DNA of 13,511 nt from Chloroflexota bacterium (GTDB lineage: Bacteria; Chloroflexota; Limnocylindria; Limnocylindrales; CSP1-4): NCBI GenBank assembly GCA_021812735.1, contig JAKAMV010000170.1, forward strand, positions 1 to 13,511. Direction: 5' to 3'. Shown here piece after piece: positions 1 to 6,477 of this stretch (within the stretch, counting starts at the first letter, position 1; the number at the start of each line of letters is the position of its first letter). The notes beneath the pieces were generated by a model, which was given only the letters and a program-made list of their open reading frames with translations, ran no database searches and was not told the origin of the DNA. The position numbers and the translations under genes were made by a program.

Positions 1-99
1 GGCCTGGACCCGGCCGGCGTGCTGGTCGTGGAGCGGGGCGGCGGGCCGGACCCGGCCGAGCCCGACGACGAGCCCGCCCCGGGGCAGGCGATGCCGTGA
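1..99 (+). CDS. OsmC-family protein, C-terminal fragment (cut by window edge)
   Basis: Reading from base 1, this frame encodes the last 32 residues of an OsmC-family protein (starting GLDPAGVLVV, ending PGQAMP) and stops with TGA at 97-99. The DNA is identical to the 3' end of the OsmC-3 gene at 8337-8435, so it corresponds to residues 133-164 of that protein. The 5' part lies outside the window. The tail is rich in Pro, Asp and Glu and follows the OsmC fold, so this piece carries no catalytic residue. It may be a real second copy of OsmC-3 (tandem duplication) or the same locus seen twice through an assembly overlap. The frame assignment is certain; the existence of a separate gene is not. 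Confidence 0.6.
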   Translation, partial: GLDPAGVLVVERGGGPDPAEPDDEPAPGQAMP

Positions 100-127
100 G
101 CGCGGCCGCGACGCCCGGGGCGGACCG
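1..127 (+). repeat. Exact 127-bp direct repeat, left copy
   Basis: Base-by-base comparison shows that 1-127 is identical to 8337-8463. Identity stops at base 128 (c here, g at 8464). The repeat covers the last 96 coding bases and stop codon of an OsmC gene plus 28 bases of downstream spacer. The left copy begins exactly at the window edge, so the true repeat may be longer. See the finding on this repeat for alternative explanations. Confidence 0.97.
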
Positions 128-214
128 CTGAGGATGCCGGCGACACCACCGACGTCCGGCTCTCATCCAGCACAAGGGGTTGCCCAGCGGCGACCCGAAC
201 GTTCAGGAGACCAC

Positions 215-682
215 GTGGACGTCATCGACACCCCCTCCAGCCGGGAGTTCAAGGTCCTCATCCGCGCCGAGAGCGAGAGCGCGACGCGGATGAGGGTTGC
301 GGCCGGCAAGTTCGCCATCACCATCGACGAGCCCCCCTCACTCGGGGGCACGGACGCCGGGCCGTCCCCCGTGCAGGTCCTGCTGATGTCGCTTGCGGGC
401 TGCCTCAACGTGACCGGTCACGAGGTGGCCCGGCAGCGCGGCTTGGCCCTCGACGCCATGCGGATCCGCATCGAGGGGGTCATGAACCCCTGCGCCTTCA
501 TCGGCTGCTCGTTCGAGGAGCGGGCCGGGTTCCAGAGGATCCTGGTGACGGTCGATGCGGACATGCCCGGGGCGAGCCGCGAGGAGATCGACTCCTGGCT
601 CGAGGAGACGGAGCGGCGCTGCCCGGTGACGGACAACATCCGAGCCGACACCAGCATCGAGGTGACCGCGGCCGGCGCGTGA
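215..682 (+). CDS. OsmC-family peroxidase-like protein (OsmC-1)
   Basis: A 155-residue protein of the OsmC/Ohr superfamily, whose members are typically cytoplasmic dimers that reduce organic hydroperoxides through two cysteines. The N-terminal beta region (about residues 10-40) is followed by the family block around LLMSLAGC with C63, then HEVARQRGL. A C-terminal helix carries RRCPVTDNI with C136, so both expected cysteines are present. Two extra cysteines, C93 and C98, sit in the NPCAFIGC segment. I chose the GTG at 215 because AGGAGA lies 4 bases upstream. The ATG at 134 in the same frame has an SD-like GAGG directly abutting it and would add a low-complexity leader of 27 residues. The gene follows the 127-bp repeat and precedes the thioredoxin/CcdA pair in the same direction. 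The family is certain; the substrate (hydroperoxide, persulfide or other thiol) is not. Confidence 0.88.
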   Translation: MDVIDTPSSREFKVLIRAESESATRMRVAAGKFAITIDEPPSLGGTDAGPSPVQVLLMSLAGCLNVTGHEVARQRGLALDAMRIRIEGVMNPCAFIGCSFEERAGFQRILVTVDADMPGASREEIDSWLEETERRCPVTDNIRADTSIEVTAAGA

Positions 683-828
683 CCCACCGCTTGGCGCACC
701 GAAGAGGCCTGACAGTCTCAGCGACCAGGCGCGGGCGTGGCCTCCGGTCTGGTCCGCGGCCGGGCGGGATCGCAGGGGCGCGGTGGGCTGGCCACAGGAC
801 GTGACCTTTGACGCCCTTGTGCGGGCCG

Positions 829-873
829 TTGCGCCATGAGTATCTCAGCGCAACCTACTACAGTCCCAACTGT
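829..873 (+). promoter_or_regulatory. Candidate operator/promoter region with two inverted repeats
   Basis: This stretch is distinctly less GC-rich than its surroundings. It holds TTGCGC-CA-TGAG-TAT-CTCA-GCGCAA (829-853), a 10-bp pairing with a 2-base bulge and a 3-base centre. Directly after it comes ACAGT-CCCA-ACTGT (860-873). It lies about 75 bases upstream of the chosen thioredoxin start. No convincing sigma-70 -10 box is visible; TACTAC at 856-861 is the nearest candidate. It could bind a repressor dimer or form a leader hairpin. Function is inferred from symmetry and position only. Confidence 0.35.
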
Positions 874-948
874 GATGTTTCTGACGATCCCCACGACCCC
901 CACGCCCCGGATCCGGCCTGCTCGCCCCCGTCGCACGGGAGCCGGGGC

Positions 949-1413
949 GTGACGGGGCCGTCCCGCCGGGCGCTGCAGCGCGCATCGCGGATCCTGCTCC
1001 TGCTGGGCGTCGTCCTCGCGGTCGGCGTCGTCTTGGCCGCGAAGGGCCAGTCGTCTGGCGCGGCGGCGTCGCCCACGACGATCGCCGCCACCGAGGCGCC
1101 GGAGGTGACCCTTGACCGCGCTCTCGCGGCGGGCCAGCCGACACTCGCCTTCTTCCACTCGCTGACCTGCGAGTCGTGCATCGAGATGACCGGCATCGTC
1201 GCCCAGGTGTACCCGGCGTTTCGGGGGGCCGTCGCGCTGGTGGACGTCAACGTGTACGACGATCGCAACCAGGCGCTCGTCAACCGCGCGAAGATCCTGG
1301 GGATCCCGACGCTGGTGTTCATCGACCGCGCGGGCCGTTCCCAGTCCTTCGCGGGCGTGATGGACGCCGGGCTGCTGCGCCAGCGCCTCCAGGCGCTGGC
1401 GGGCGGCGGCTGA
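949..1413 (+). CDS. Membrane-anchored thioredoxin-like protein
   Basis: A 154-residue thioredoxin-fold protein. Residues 6-14 are basic (RRALQRASR), followed by a hydrophobic segment (about 15-31) that fits an uncleaved signal anchor or signal peptide, placing the domain on the outer face of the membrane. The active site is CESC (C74, C77), preceded by the strand LAFFHSLT. The cis-proline loop reads GIPTLVFI, and a terminal helix ends in QRLQALAGGG. I chose the GTG at 949 because GGGA at 937-940 lies 8 bases upstream and the next residues are a normal signal N-terminus. A TTG at 808 would add 47 residues of Pro/His/Cys-rich sequence running through the inverted repeats. The next gene, a CcdA homologue, starts one base after the stop. 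CcdA-type proteins pass electrons across the membrane to such thioredoxins. The target could be cytochrome c, disulfides or a peroxidase, and is not shown by the sequence. Confidence 0.87.
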   Translation: MTGPSRRALQRASRILLLLGVVLAVGVVLAAKGQSSGAAASPTTIAATEAPEVTLDRALAAGQPTLAFFHSLTCESCIEMTGIVAQVYPAFRGAVALVDVNVYDDRNQALVNRAKILGIPTLVFIDRAGRSQSFAGVMDAGLLRQRLQALAGGG

Positions 1414-1414
1414 C

Positions 1415-2089
1415 GTGCCGTTCGACCTCGAGCTGCTCCGGTCGGCCTCGGTCGCTGGCTACCTGCTCGTCTTCCTGGGCGGGGTGGTCACCAGCCTCGG
1501 CCCCTGCAACGTCGCCACCATTCCCCTGATCGTCGGCTTCGTGGGCGGCTCGCGTGACGTCTCGAGGGGCCGGGCGTTCGTCCTCTCCACCACGTTCGCC
1601 GTCGGCCTGGCGGTGACGTTCATGCTGCTGGGGGTCGCCGCCGCCCTCGTCGGCGGCCTGATCGGCGGCACCTCGCGGGTGTGGTACTACGTCGTCGCCG
1701 GCGTGTGCGTGGTGATCGGCCTGCAGATGCTCGGGGTGATCCGCCTGGCCGTCCCGCCGCAGCTCGGCGGGCTGCGCGAGCGAGTCCGCCTGCGCGGCGT
1801 GCCCGGCGCGCTGGCGCTGGGCCTGGTGTCGGGCCTGGTCGCGTCGCAGTGCGCCACCCCGGTGCTGGCGGCCGTCCTGACCTACGTGATGGCCGAGGGC
1901 GCGCTGGCCTACGGGGCCGCGCTCCTGCTCGTCTACGCGCTGGGCCGAGGTGTCCCCGTGGTGCTGGCCGGGACGTTCACCGGCGCGGTGAAGCGCCTCC
2001 GGGCCATGGGACGCTGGTCGGGCCTCATCGAGGGGGCCAGCGGCCTGGTCATGCTCGGCGTCGGCCTGTACTTCGTCTGGATCGCCTGA
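1415..2089 (+). CDS. ccdA: CcdA/DsbD-family transmembrane thiol-electron transporter
   Basis: A 224-residue hydrophobic protein with about six membrane segments, the usual size for stand-alone CcdA. It has the family's two signature sites: GPCN with C31 near the end of helix 1, and SQCATPVL with C146 in the fourth helix. These two cysteines form the disulfide that shuttles reducing equivalents from cytoplasmic thioredoxin to an extracytoplasmic acceptor. The GTG start lies one base after the stop of the thioredoxin-like gene, implying translational coupling and a working pair. No cytochrome c maturation genes are nearby, so a role in general thiol reduction or peroxide/sulfur stress is as likely as cytochrome c biogenesis. 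The family call is firm; the gene symbol is by family. Confidence 0.9.
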   Translation: MPFDLELLRSASVAGYLLVFLGGVVTSLGPCNVATIPLIVGFVGGSRDVSRGRAFVLSTTFAVGLAVTFMLLGVAAALVGGLIGGTSRVWYYVVAGVCVVIGLQMLGVIRLAVPPQLGGLRERVRLRGVPGALALGLVSGLVASQCATPVLAAVLTYVMAEGALAYGAALLLVYALGRGVPVVLAGTFTGAVKRLRAMGRWSGLIEGASGLVMLGVGLYFVWIA

Positions 2090-2132
2090 GCGGGCCGTCC
2101 GTCGTGCCGATCCAGGGCCACTCGGCCGTGGT

Positions 2133-2154
2133 TGTATCAGGATGCGCTGATACA
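2133..2154 (+). promoter_or_regulatory. Perfect 8-6-8 inverted repeat, candidate operator
   Basis: TGTATCAG (2133-2140), a 6-base spacer GATGCG and CTGATACA (2147-2154) form a perfect palindrome in an AT-richer island. It is the clearest operator-like element in the window. A weak promoter can be drawn through it: TTGTAT at 2132-2137 as -35 and TATGAA at 2157-2162 as -10, with a long 19-base spacer. It sits in the 160-base gap between the CcdA gene and OsmC-2, ahead of the 6-kb gene run. The 22-bp size and symmetry fit a dimeric winged-helix repressor, but no regulator gene is present in the window. Confidence 0.55.
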
Positions 2155-2157
2155 GTT

Positions 2158-2253
2158 ATGAATGAGATGTATGACCGAAGGCCGCCGACGCAAGCTGAGC
2201 CCCCCGGCCTGCGTGACTTGACCCCGGCCGCGGGGACGGGCCGACCGCGATGA
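2158..2253 (+). CDS. Possible 31-residue leader ORF overlapping OsmC-2 start
   Basis: An ATG at 2158, just after the inverted repeat, opens a frame of 31 codons (beginning MNEMYDRRPP) whose TGA at 2251-2253 overlaps the ATG of OsmC-2 (ATGA). OsmC-2 itself has only a weak Shine-Dalgarno sequence, so translation through this small frame could feed ribosomes to it. There is no clear ribosome-binding site for the small frame either. If the -10 at 2157-2162 is real, transcription would start downstream of the first ATG, near the second one at 2167. The peptide has no recognisable domain. It may be chance. Confidence 0.22.
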   Translation: MNEMYDRRPPTQAEPPGLRDLTPAAGTGRPR

Positions 2254-2687
2254 GCGGCCCCCTGACCTACACCGTCACCGCGACCCGGGTGGAGGCGGGC
2301 GTGTCGGTCGCCTCCACAGGCAGCGCCGAGATCCGCCTCGAGACCGGCGCGGACGCATCGGACGACCTGTTCGGGCCGGCGGACGTGCTCGGCGCCGCCT
2401 TCGCCGGCTGCCTGCTCAAGAACGTCGAGCGCTTCTCGCGGATCCTGCCGTTCCGCTACCAGGGGGCCAGCGTTCGGGTGACGCTCGAGCGCGAGGACCG
2501 GCCGCCGCGCATCTCGACCGTCCGGTACGAGCTCCGGCTCGCGACCGACGAGCCGGAGCAGCGGGTCCAGCTGCTCAAGCGCAACCTCGAGCGCTTCGGG
2601 ACCATCTACAACACGCTGTCGCACGCCTGCGACGTGAGCGGGGAGATCGTCGTCGAGACGCATTCCCCCGGAGGCACCAAGCCGTGA
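2250..2687 (+). CDS. OsmC-family protein lacking the canonical second cysteine (OsmC-2)
   Basis: A 145-residue OsmC-superfamily protein. The central helix carries GAAFAGCLLKN with C54, matching the first (peroxidatic) cysteine. At the second site, where the family has a cysteine in a CPxYNTL-like motif, this protein reads FGTIYNTL, with Gly117 in place of cysteine. A different cysteine, C127 in SHACDVSG, occurs ten residues later and could be an alternative resolving residue. It opens the long gene run: its stop overlaps the GTG of the transporter (GTGA), and its start overlaps the stop of a possible leader ORF. Hydroperoxide reduction by the classical two-cysteine mechanism is doubtful. A one-cysteine thiol or sulfur carrier role is possible but not shown. 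Confidence 0.87.
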   Translation: MSGPLTYTVTATRVEAGVSVASTGSAEIRLETGADASDDLFGPADVLGAAFAGCLLKNVERFSRILPFRYQGASVRVTLEREDRPPRISTVRYELRLATDEPEQRVQLLKRNLERFGTIYNTLSHACDVSGEIVVETHSPGGTKP

Positions 2688-3721
2688 GCCGCGTCAAATC
2701 CATCCAGGAGCACCTCAACCGCTGGATGCTCGTCTACGTCACCGTCGCCATCGTCGCGGGGCTCGCCATCGGCGACGCCGGGGCTGGGTGGACCAAGACC
2801 AACGCGAGCCTCGTCAGCACCCTGACCACCGTCGCGGTGTTCCTGATCATCTACCCGATGATGGTCAACGTCCGGTTCGAGGCGCTGCTGCGGGCCGGGC
2901 GGAACCTTCGCGGCATCGGCATCGCGCTCGCGCTCAACTTCATCTGGGCGCCGCTCGTGGGCTGGGTCCTCGCGAGCTTCTTCCTCTCGGACCCGCTCCT
3001 CGCGCTCGGCTTCCTGCTGGTGATGGTGGTGCCCTGCTCCTCCATGGCGATCGGCTACACGGGCCTCGCTAAGGGCGACCTCGAGCTCGCCACCGTGGTG
3101 GTGGCGGTGAGCTTCGTGCTCGCGATCGTCGCGGTGCCGCTGTGGATGACCGTGTTCGCGAGCCGCTACCAGGTCGAGGTCCCCATCGGCGACCTGATCA
3201 ACTCGATCCTGACCGTCCTGGCCCTGCCCATGGTCCTCGGCTACCTGACGCGCCGCGGGCTGCTGCGCTGGCTCGGCTCGGCGCGCTTCGCCGCGGTGGG
3301 GCCGATCTTCCCGGCGCTGTCGCTGCTCGGCATGTACGCGATCGTGTTCCTGATCTTCTTCGGCAAGGCCACGATGATCATCGACCGCTGGCAGACGGTC
3401 GCGATCCTGCTGGTCCCCAACGCGATCTTCATCGCCCTCACCCTCGCGGCCATCACCTGGCTCGACCGGCGCCTCGGGATGAGCTACGAGGAGCACATGG
3501 CGGTGGCGTTCACGAGCACCGGCAAGAACAACGGCACCGCGATCGCCATCGCCACCACGGCCTTCTCGCCGCTGGTCGCGATCCCCGCCGCGACGATGCC
3601 GATCTTCCAGATCCTGCTGATGGTCCTGTACCTGCGGGCCGCCCCGCGGCTGCGGGGCTGGTTCGCGCGGCCGGCCACGGCAGCGCCCGCGACCCGCCCG
3701 GCCACCGGGACCCAGGCATGA
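2684..3721 (+). CDS. ACR3/BASS-superfamily transporter (arsenite-exporter-like)
   Basis: A 345-residue integral membrane protein with about ten helices. The N-terminal half contains IYPMMVNVRFEAL and then VPCSSMAIGY...LAKGDLELA. This matches the ACR3 arsenite-exporter helix 4 region with its conserved cysteine (C118) and following LAKGD segment. In ACR3 a helix-9 motif with an essential glutamate follows (SNNFELAIA-like). Here residues 276-292 read FTSTGKNNGTAIAIATT, with no acidic residue. The overall fold is also that of bile acid:sodium symporters. The GTG start at 2684 overlaps the OsmC-2 stop, and GGAGG lies 9 bases upstream. The ATG of the next gene overlaps its stop. Membership of the superfamily is secure. 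Arsenite efflux is only one option, because the glutamate, arsR and arsC are all absent. Confidence 0.82.
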   Translation: MSRVKSIQEHLNRWMLVYVTVAIVAGLAIGDAGAGWTKTNASLVSTLTTVAVFLIIYPMMVNVRFEALLRAGRNLRGIGIALALNFIWAPLVGWVLASFFLSDPLLALGFLLVMVVPCSSMAIGYTGLAKGDLELATVVVAVSFVLAIVAVPLWMTVFASRYQVEVPIGDLINSILTVLALPMVLGYLTRRGLLRWLGSARFAAVGPIFPALSLLGMYAIVFLIFFGKATMIIDRWQTVAILLVPNAIFIALTLAAITWLDRRLGMSYEEHMAVAFTSTGKNNGTAIAIATTAFSPLVAIPAATMPIFQILLMVLYLRAAPRLRGWFARPATAAPATRPATGTQA

Positions 3722-4677
3722 CCGCGTCCGCCGCGTCCGGCCCGAGCGTCGCCTCCTCCGGCCACGACGAGCTGGTCGCGCGCACCTCGCCCTCGCGGCG
3801 GCTCCTGCTGGCCCTCGCGCTCTCGTGCGGCGTCCTCGCGCTCGAGGTTGGCGGCGGGCTCCTGACCGGGAGCCTCGCGCTCCTGAGCGACGCGACCCAC
3901 GTGCTCGTGGACATCGCCGCGATCCTCGTGGGGCTTGGCGCGGCTCGGCTGGCGGCCCGTCGGCCGGACGCCAGCCACACCTACGGCTTCCACCGCCTCG
4001 AGGCGATCGGCGCGCTCGCGAACGCGGTGATGCTGATCGGCGCCTCGACCGCCATCCTCGTCGAGAGCGTTGGCCGGCTCCTGTCGCCGTCGGCTGTCGA
4101 CGCGCCCGCGGTCCTCGCCGTCGCGGCCGTCGGCCTGGTCGCGAACACCACGTCGGCGCTCGCGGTCCACGGTGCGGAGCGCCACACCGAGGCGACCCGC
4201 GTCCTCGTTCTCCACCTCGGCGGCGATGCCGCTGGCGCCCTGGCGGTCATGGCGTCGGCGCTCATCATCATGGCCGGAGGGTCGCCCGCAGCCGATCCCG
4301 CGGCCAGCCTTGTCATCGCGGTCCTGCTCGCGCTGGCCGGCCTGCGCCTGCTCGCGCGGATCGTCCACCTGCTGGCGGAGGGCGTGCCGAGCGACGTCTC
4401 GGTCGATGCCGCCAGCGCCGCCCTCCACGCGATCCCCGGCGTCCGCGGCGTCCATGACCTCCACGTCTGGGCGATCGCCGAGGACCTGCCGGTGGTCACC
4501 GCGCACCTCGAGACGTCGCTCGGCGCCGACATGCGGCGGACCCTGCTCGCCGCGACCGAGGCGCTGCGCCGGATCGGCGTGGGCCACGCGACGCTCCAGC
4601 TCGAGTCCGCCCCGTGCGGCCAGGGCAGGCCGGCGCCGGCGGCCAGCGAAGCCCCGGGCCCCGGATCCGGCTCGTAG
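3718..4677 (+). CDS. Cation diffusion facilitator (Zn/Co/Cd-type exporter)
   Basis: A 319-residue CDF protein that would export divalent metal ions by proton antiport. Six membrane segments span roughly residues 28-235. Helix 2 has DATHVLVD (H61, D65) and helix 5 has HLGGD (H166, D170). These two HxxxD pairs are the HDHD binding site of zinc-type CDFs. Between them is the family segment TYGFHRLEAIGALANA (88-103). The cytoplasmic C-terminal domain (from about 236) contains the HDLHVWAI strand. Start: the ATG at 3718 overlaps the TGA of the previous gene; a longer open frame upstream reads through the transporter in another frame and is not real. A Pro/Ala-rich tail of about 20 residues ends the protein. 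Position in the run suggests co-expression with the ACR3-like and ChrA transporters. Confidence 0.92.
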   Translation: MTASAASGPSVASSGHDELVARTSPSRRLLLALALSCGVLALEVGGGLLTGSLALLSDATHVLVDIAAILVGLGAARLAARRPDASHTYGFHRLEAIGALANAVMLIGASTAILVESVGRLLSPSAVDAPAVLAVAAVGLVANTTSALAVHGAERHTEATRVLVLHLGGDAAGALAVMASALIIMAGGSPAADPAASLVIAVLLALAGLRLLARIVHLLAEGVPSDVSVDAASAALHAIPGVRGVHDLHVWAIAEDLPVVTAHLETSLGADMRRTLLAATEALRRIGVGHATLQLESAPCGQGRPAPAASEAPGPGSGS

Positions 4678-4715
4678 CGCACCGCCCACGCGGTGCCAAG
4701 GAGATCAAGACGGCC

Positions 4716-5174
4716 ATGAAGAAGATCCTCTGGGCGACCGACTTCTCGACCCATGCCCGTGACGCGGGCCGACAGGCGCTCGAGTGCGCCGCATGCAGCG
4801 AGGGCCCGATCGACGTGCTCACGGTCGTGGCGCCCGACGAGCTCGAGGCCCCCGCACTCGACGTGCCCGACCCGTTCATCCCCGAGGACGCCGTTCACGA
4901 GGCCGAGCGGCAGCTCGAGGACGAGAACGCCGAGGGCATCCGGGCCGAGCTTGCGGCCGAGGCCTCGTTCCTCACCGACGCCGGTGTCGGCGTCTCGCTC
5001 CACGTCCGGGCAGGCGTCCCGGCCGACGAGATCGTCCGAGCGGCCGCCGAGCTCGGCACCACCCTCATCGTCATGGGCTCGCACGGCAGGCGGAGCATCG
5101 AGGAGCTGCTGCTCGGGAGCACGGTCGAGGGCGTCACGAAGCACGCCCGGTGCCCGGTCCTCGTGGTCCGCTGA
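4716..5174 (+). CDS. UspA-family universal stress protein
   Basis: A 152-residue single-domain Usp. The N-terminus MKKILWATDFS is the usual first strand with its Asp. The C-terminal half has VMGSHGRRSIEELLLGSTVEGV, which fits the ATP-binding pattern G-2x-G-9x-G-S/T, followed by HARCPVLVV, the typical last strand. It is therefore probably an ATP-binding Usp rather than the non-binding class. The start is the ATG at 4716, with AAGGAG at 4698-4703, a rather long 12-base gap. Two more cysteines, C25 and C28 in ECAAC, are uncommon and could be redox- or metal-sensitive. The gene lies between the CDF and ChrA genes; ChrA begins one base after its stop. Confidence 0.92.
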   Translation: MKKILWATDFSTHARDAGRQALECAACSEGPIDVLTVVAPDELEAPALDVPDPFIPEDAVHEAERQLEDENAEGIRAELAAEASFLTDAGVGVSLHVRAGVPADEIVRAAAELGTTLIVMGSHGRRSIEELLLGSTVEGVTKHARCPVLVVR

Positions 5175-5175
5175 G

Positions 5176-6414
5176 ATGACGGCCGACGGAGCGGCCGGGG
5201 CGGTGGGCAGCGTCCCCGGACCGGTCGCCTCGACGGCGCAGCAGGCCGCACCCAGTCGGCTCGAGCTGTTCCGGGTTTTCTTCGGGATCGGCCTGACCTC
5301 GTTCGGCATGGCGATCCTCCAGAACATCCGCTCGATCCCGGTCAAGCGCGGCTGGCTGAGCCGCGCCGAGATCGACGAGGGCCTCGGGCTCGTCCAGCTC
5401 TACCCGGGCGCGGTGATGGTCGACCTCGTCGCCTACATCGGGTACCGGACCGCCCGGGTCTCCGGCGCGGTGGCAGCCGCCGCGGGCTTCGTGGCGCCAT
5501 CGCTCGCGCTGATGCTGGCCCTCTCGTGGCTGTACGAGACGTTCGGCGCCGTGCCGGGCGTGGAGCGCCTGGTCGTCGGACTCGACGCCCTCGTGGTGGG
5601 GGTGGTGGCCAGTGTGGCCGTCGACTTCGCGCGCCAGCACTCGAGCGGTCGCGTCGCGGCGCTGCTCGGGCTGGCGGCCTTTGCGGTCGGGGTGGCCGGG
5701 GCGAACCTGCTCTGGGCGGTCCTCGCGGGCCTGGCGGTGGGCGCGCTGCTCCTCCGGTCCGACCCGGTCGGGAGCATGAGCGTGGCGGACGATCCGTCCT
5801 TCGATCGGCTGCGGTTCGGGCGGTCCCTCGTGCCCGGGCTCGTGGTCGCCGCCGGCGTGGCGGTCGCGGCGCTCGGCTCGGGCGTGATGTCCTCCCTCGC
5901 GCTCGACATGGCCAAGATCGGCGCGATCGCCTTCGGCAACGGCTCCACGATCCTGCCGATCCTCCAGCAGGACGTCGTCGACAGCCGGCACTGGCTGAGC
6001 CTGCCCCTGTTCGGCGTGGCGATCGGCTTCGGACAGGTCACGCCGGGTCCGTTCCTCATCACCGCCGCCTTCGTCGGCTACCACGTCGCCGGGCCCTGGG
6101 GCGGGGTCCTGGCGACCGTCGCGATCTTCGCGCCGAGCGTCGCGATGACCACGGTGGCCGCCGAGATCTACCCGTACCTGCGCCGCCACGCCTGGGTGAA
6201 GGGCGCGATCGCCGGGGTCATGGCGGTGTTCGTCGGCCTGCTCGCCACCGTGGTGCTCTCGCTCGGCCGCCAGGTGCTTCCCGACCCCGCCGCGCTCGTG
6301 CTCGCGGCCGCGGCGTTCGTCACCGTGCGCGTCTTCAAGGCCAACCTAATCGCGGTCTTCGGCGCGGGGCTCGCCGCCTGGGCCGCGTACCTGCTGCTCG
6401 CTGGAGTGCGATGA
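5176..6414 (+). CDS. chrA: ChrA-family chromate transporter homologue (two-domain form)
   Basis: A 412-residue membrane protein with two homologous halves, as in long-chain CHR proteins. The first half holds FFGIGLTSFGMAILQ and LVQLYPGAVMVDLVAYIGY. The second half holds AKIGAIAFGNGSTILPILQQD and GFGQVTPGPFLITAAFVGY. The repeated FG...G and PG...AYIGY-type blocks are the CHR signatures. Family members export chromate, and sulfate analogues have been proposed as ligands for some. The ATG at 5176 comes one base after the Usp stop and has no good ribosome-binding site of its own, suggesting coupling. The first 30 residues are Ala/Gly/Pro-rich and probably cytoplasmic. No chrB or chrR gene is nearby, so an anion other than chromate is possible. 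Confidence 0.88.
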   Translation: MTADGAAGAVGSVPGPVASTAQQAAPSRLELFRVFFGIGLTSFGMAILQNIRSIPVKRGWLSRAEIDEGLGLVQLYPGAVMVDLVAYIGYRTARVSGAVAAAAGFVAPSLALMLALSWLYETFGAVPGVERLVVGLDALVVGVVASVAVDFARQHSSGRVAALLGLAAFAVGVAGANLLWAVLAGLAVGALLLRSDPVGSMSVADDPSFDRLRFGRSLVPGLVVAAGVAVAALGSGVMSSLALDMAKIGAIAFGNGSTILPILQQDVVDSRHWLSLPLFGVAIGFGQVTPGPFLITAAFVGYHVAGPWGGVLATVAIFAPSVAMTTVAAEIYPYLRRHAWVKGAIAGVMAVFVGLLATVVLSLGRQVLPDPAALVLAAAAFVTVRVFKANLIAVFGAGLAAWAAYLLLAGVR

Positions 6415-6477
6415 GCGCCCGACATTCAGCGCAGCCCGCCCGCCCCGGCTCCCCCACCCGCCTCGAGGAGGCATCGC

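Noticed and set aside
134..214. Upstream ATG start for OsmC-1
   Set aside because: Its SD-like GAGG abuts the ATG with no spacing, and the extra 27 residues are unlike the family; the GTG at 215 has AGGAGA at a better distance.
3484..4689. Long minus-strand frame of 401 codons opposite the CDF gene
   Set aside because: The product is low-complexity and Arg/Gly/Asp-rich with no recognisable domain; such antisense frames are expected at this base composition.
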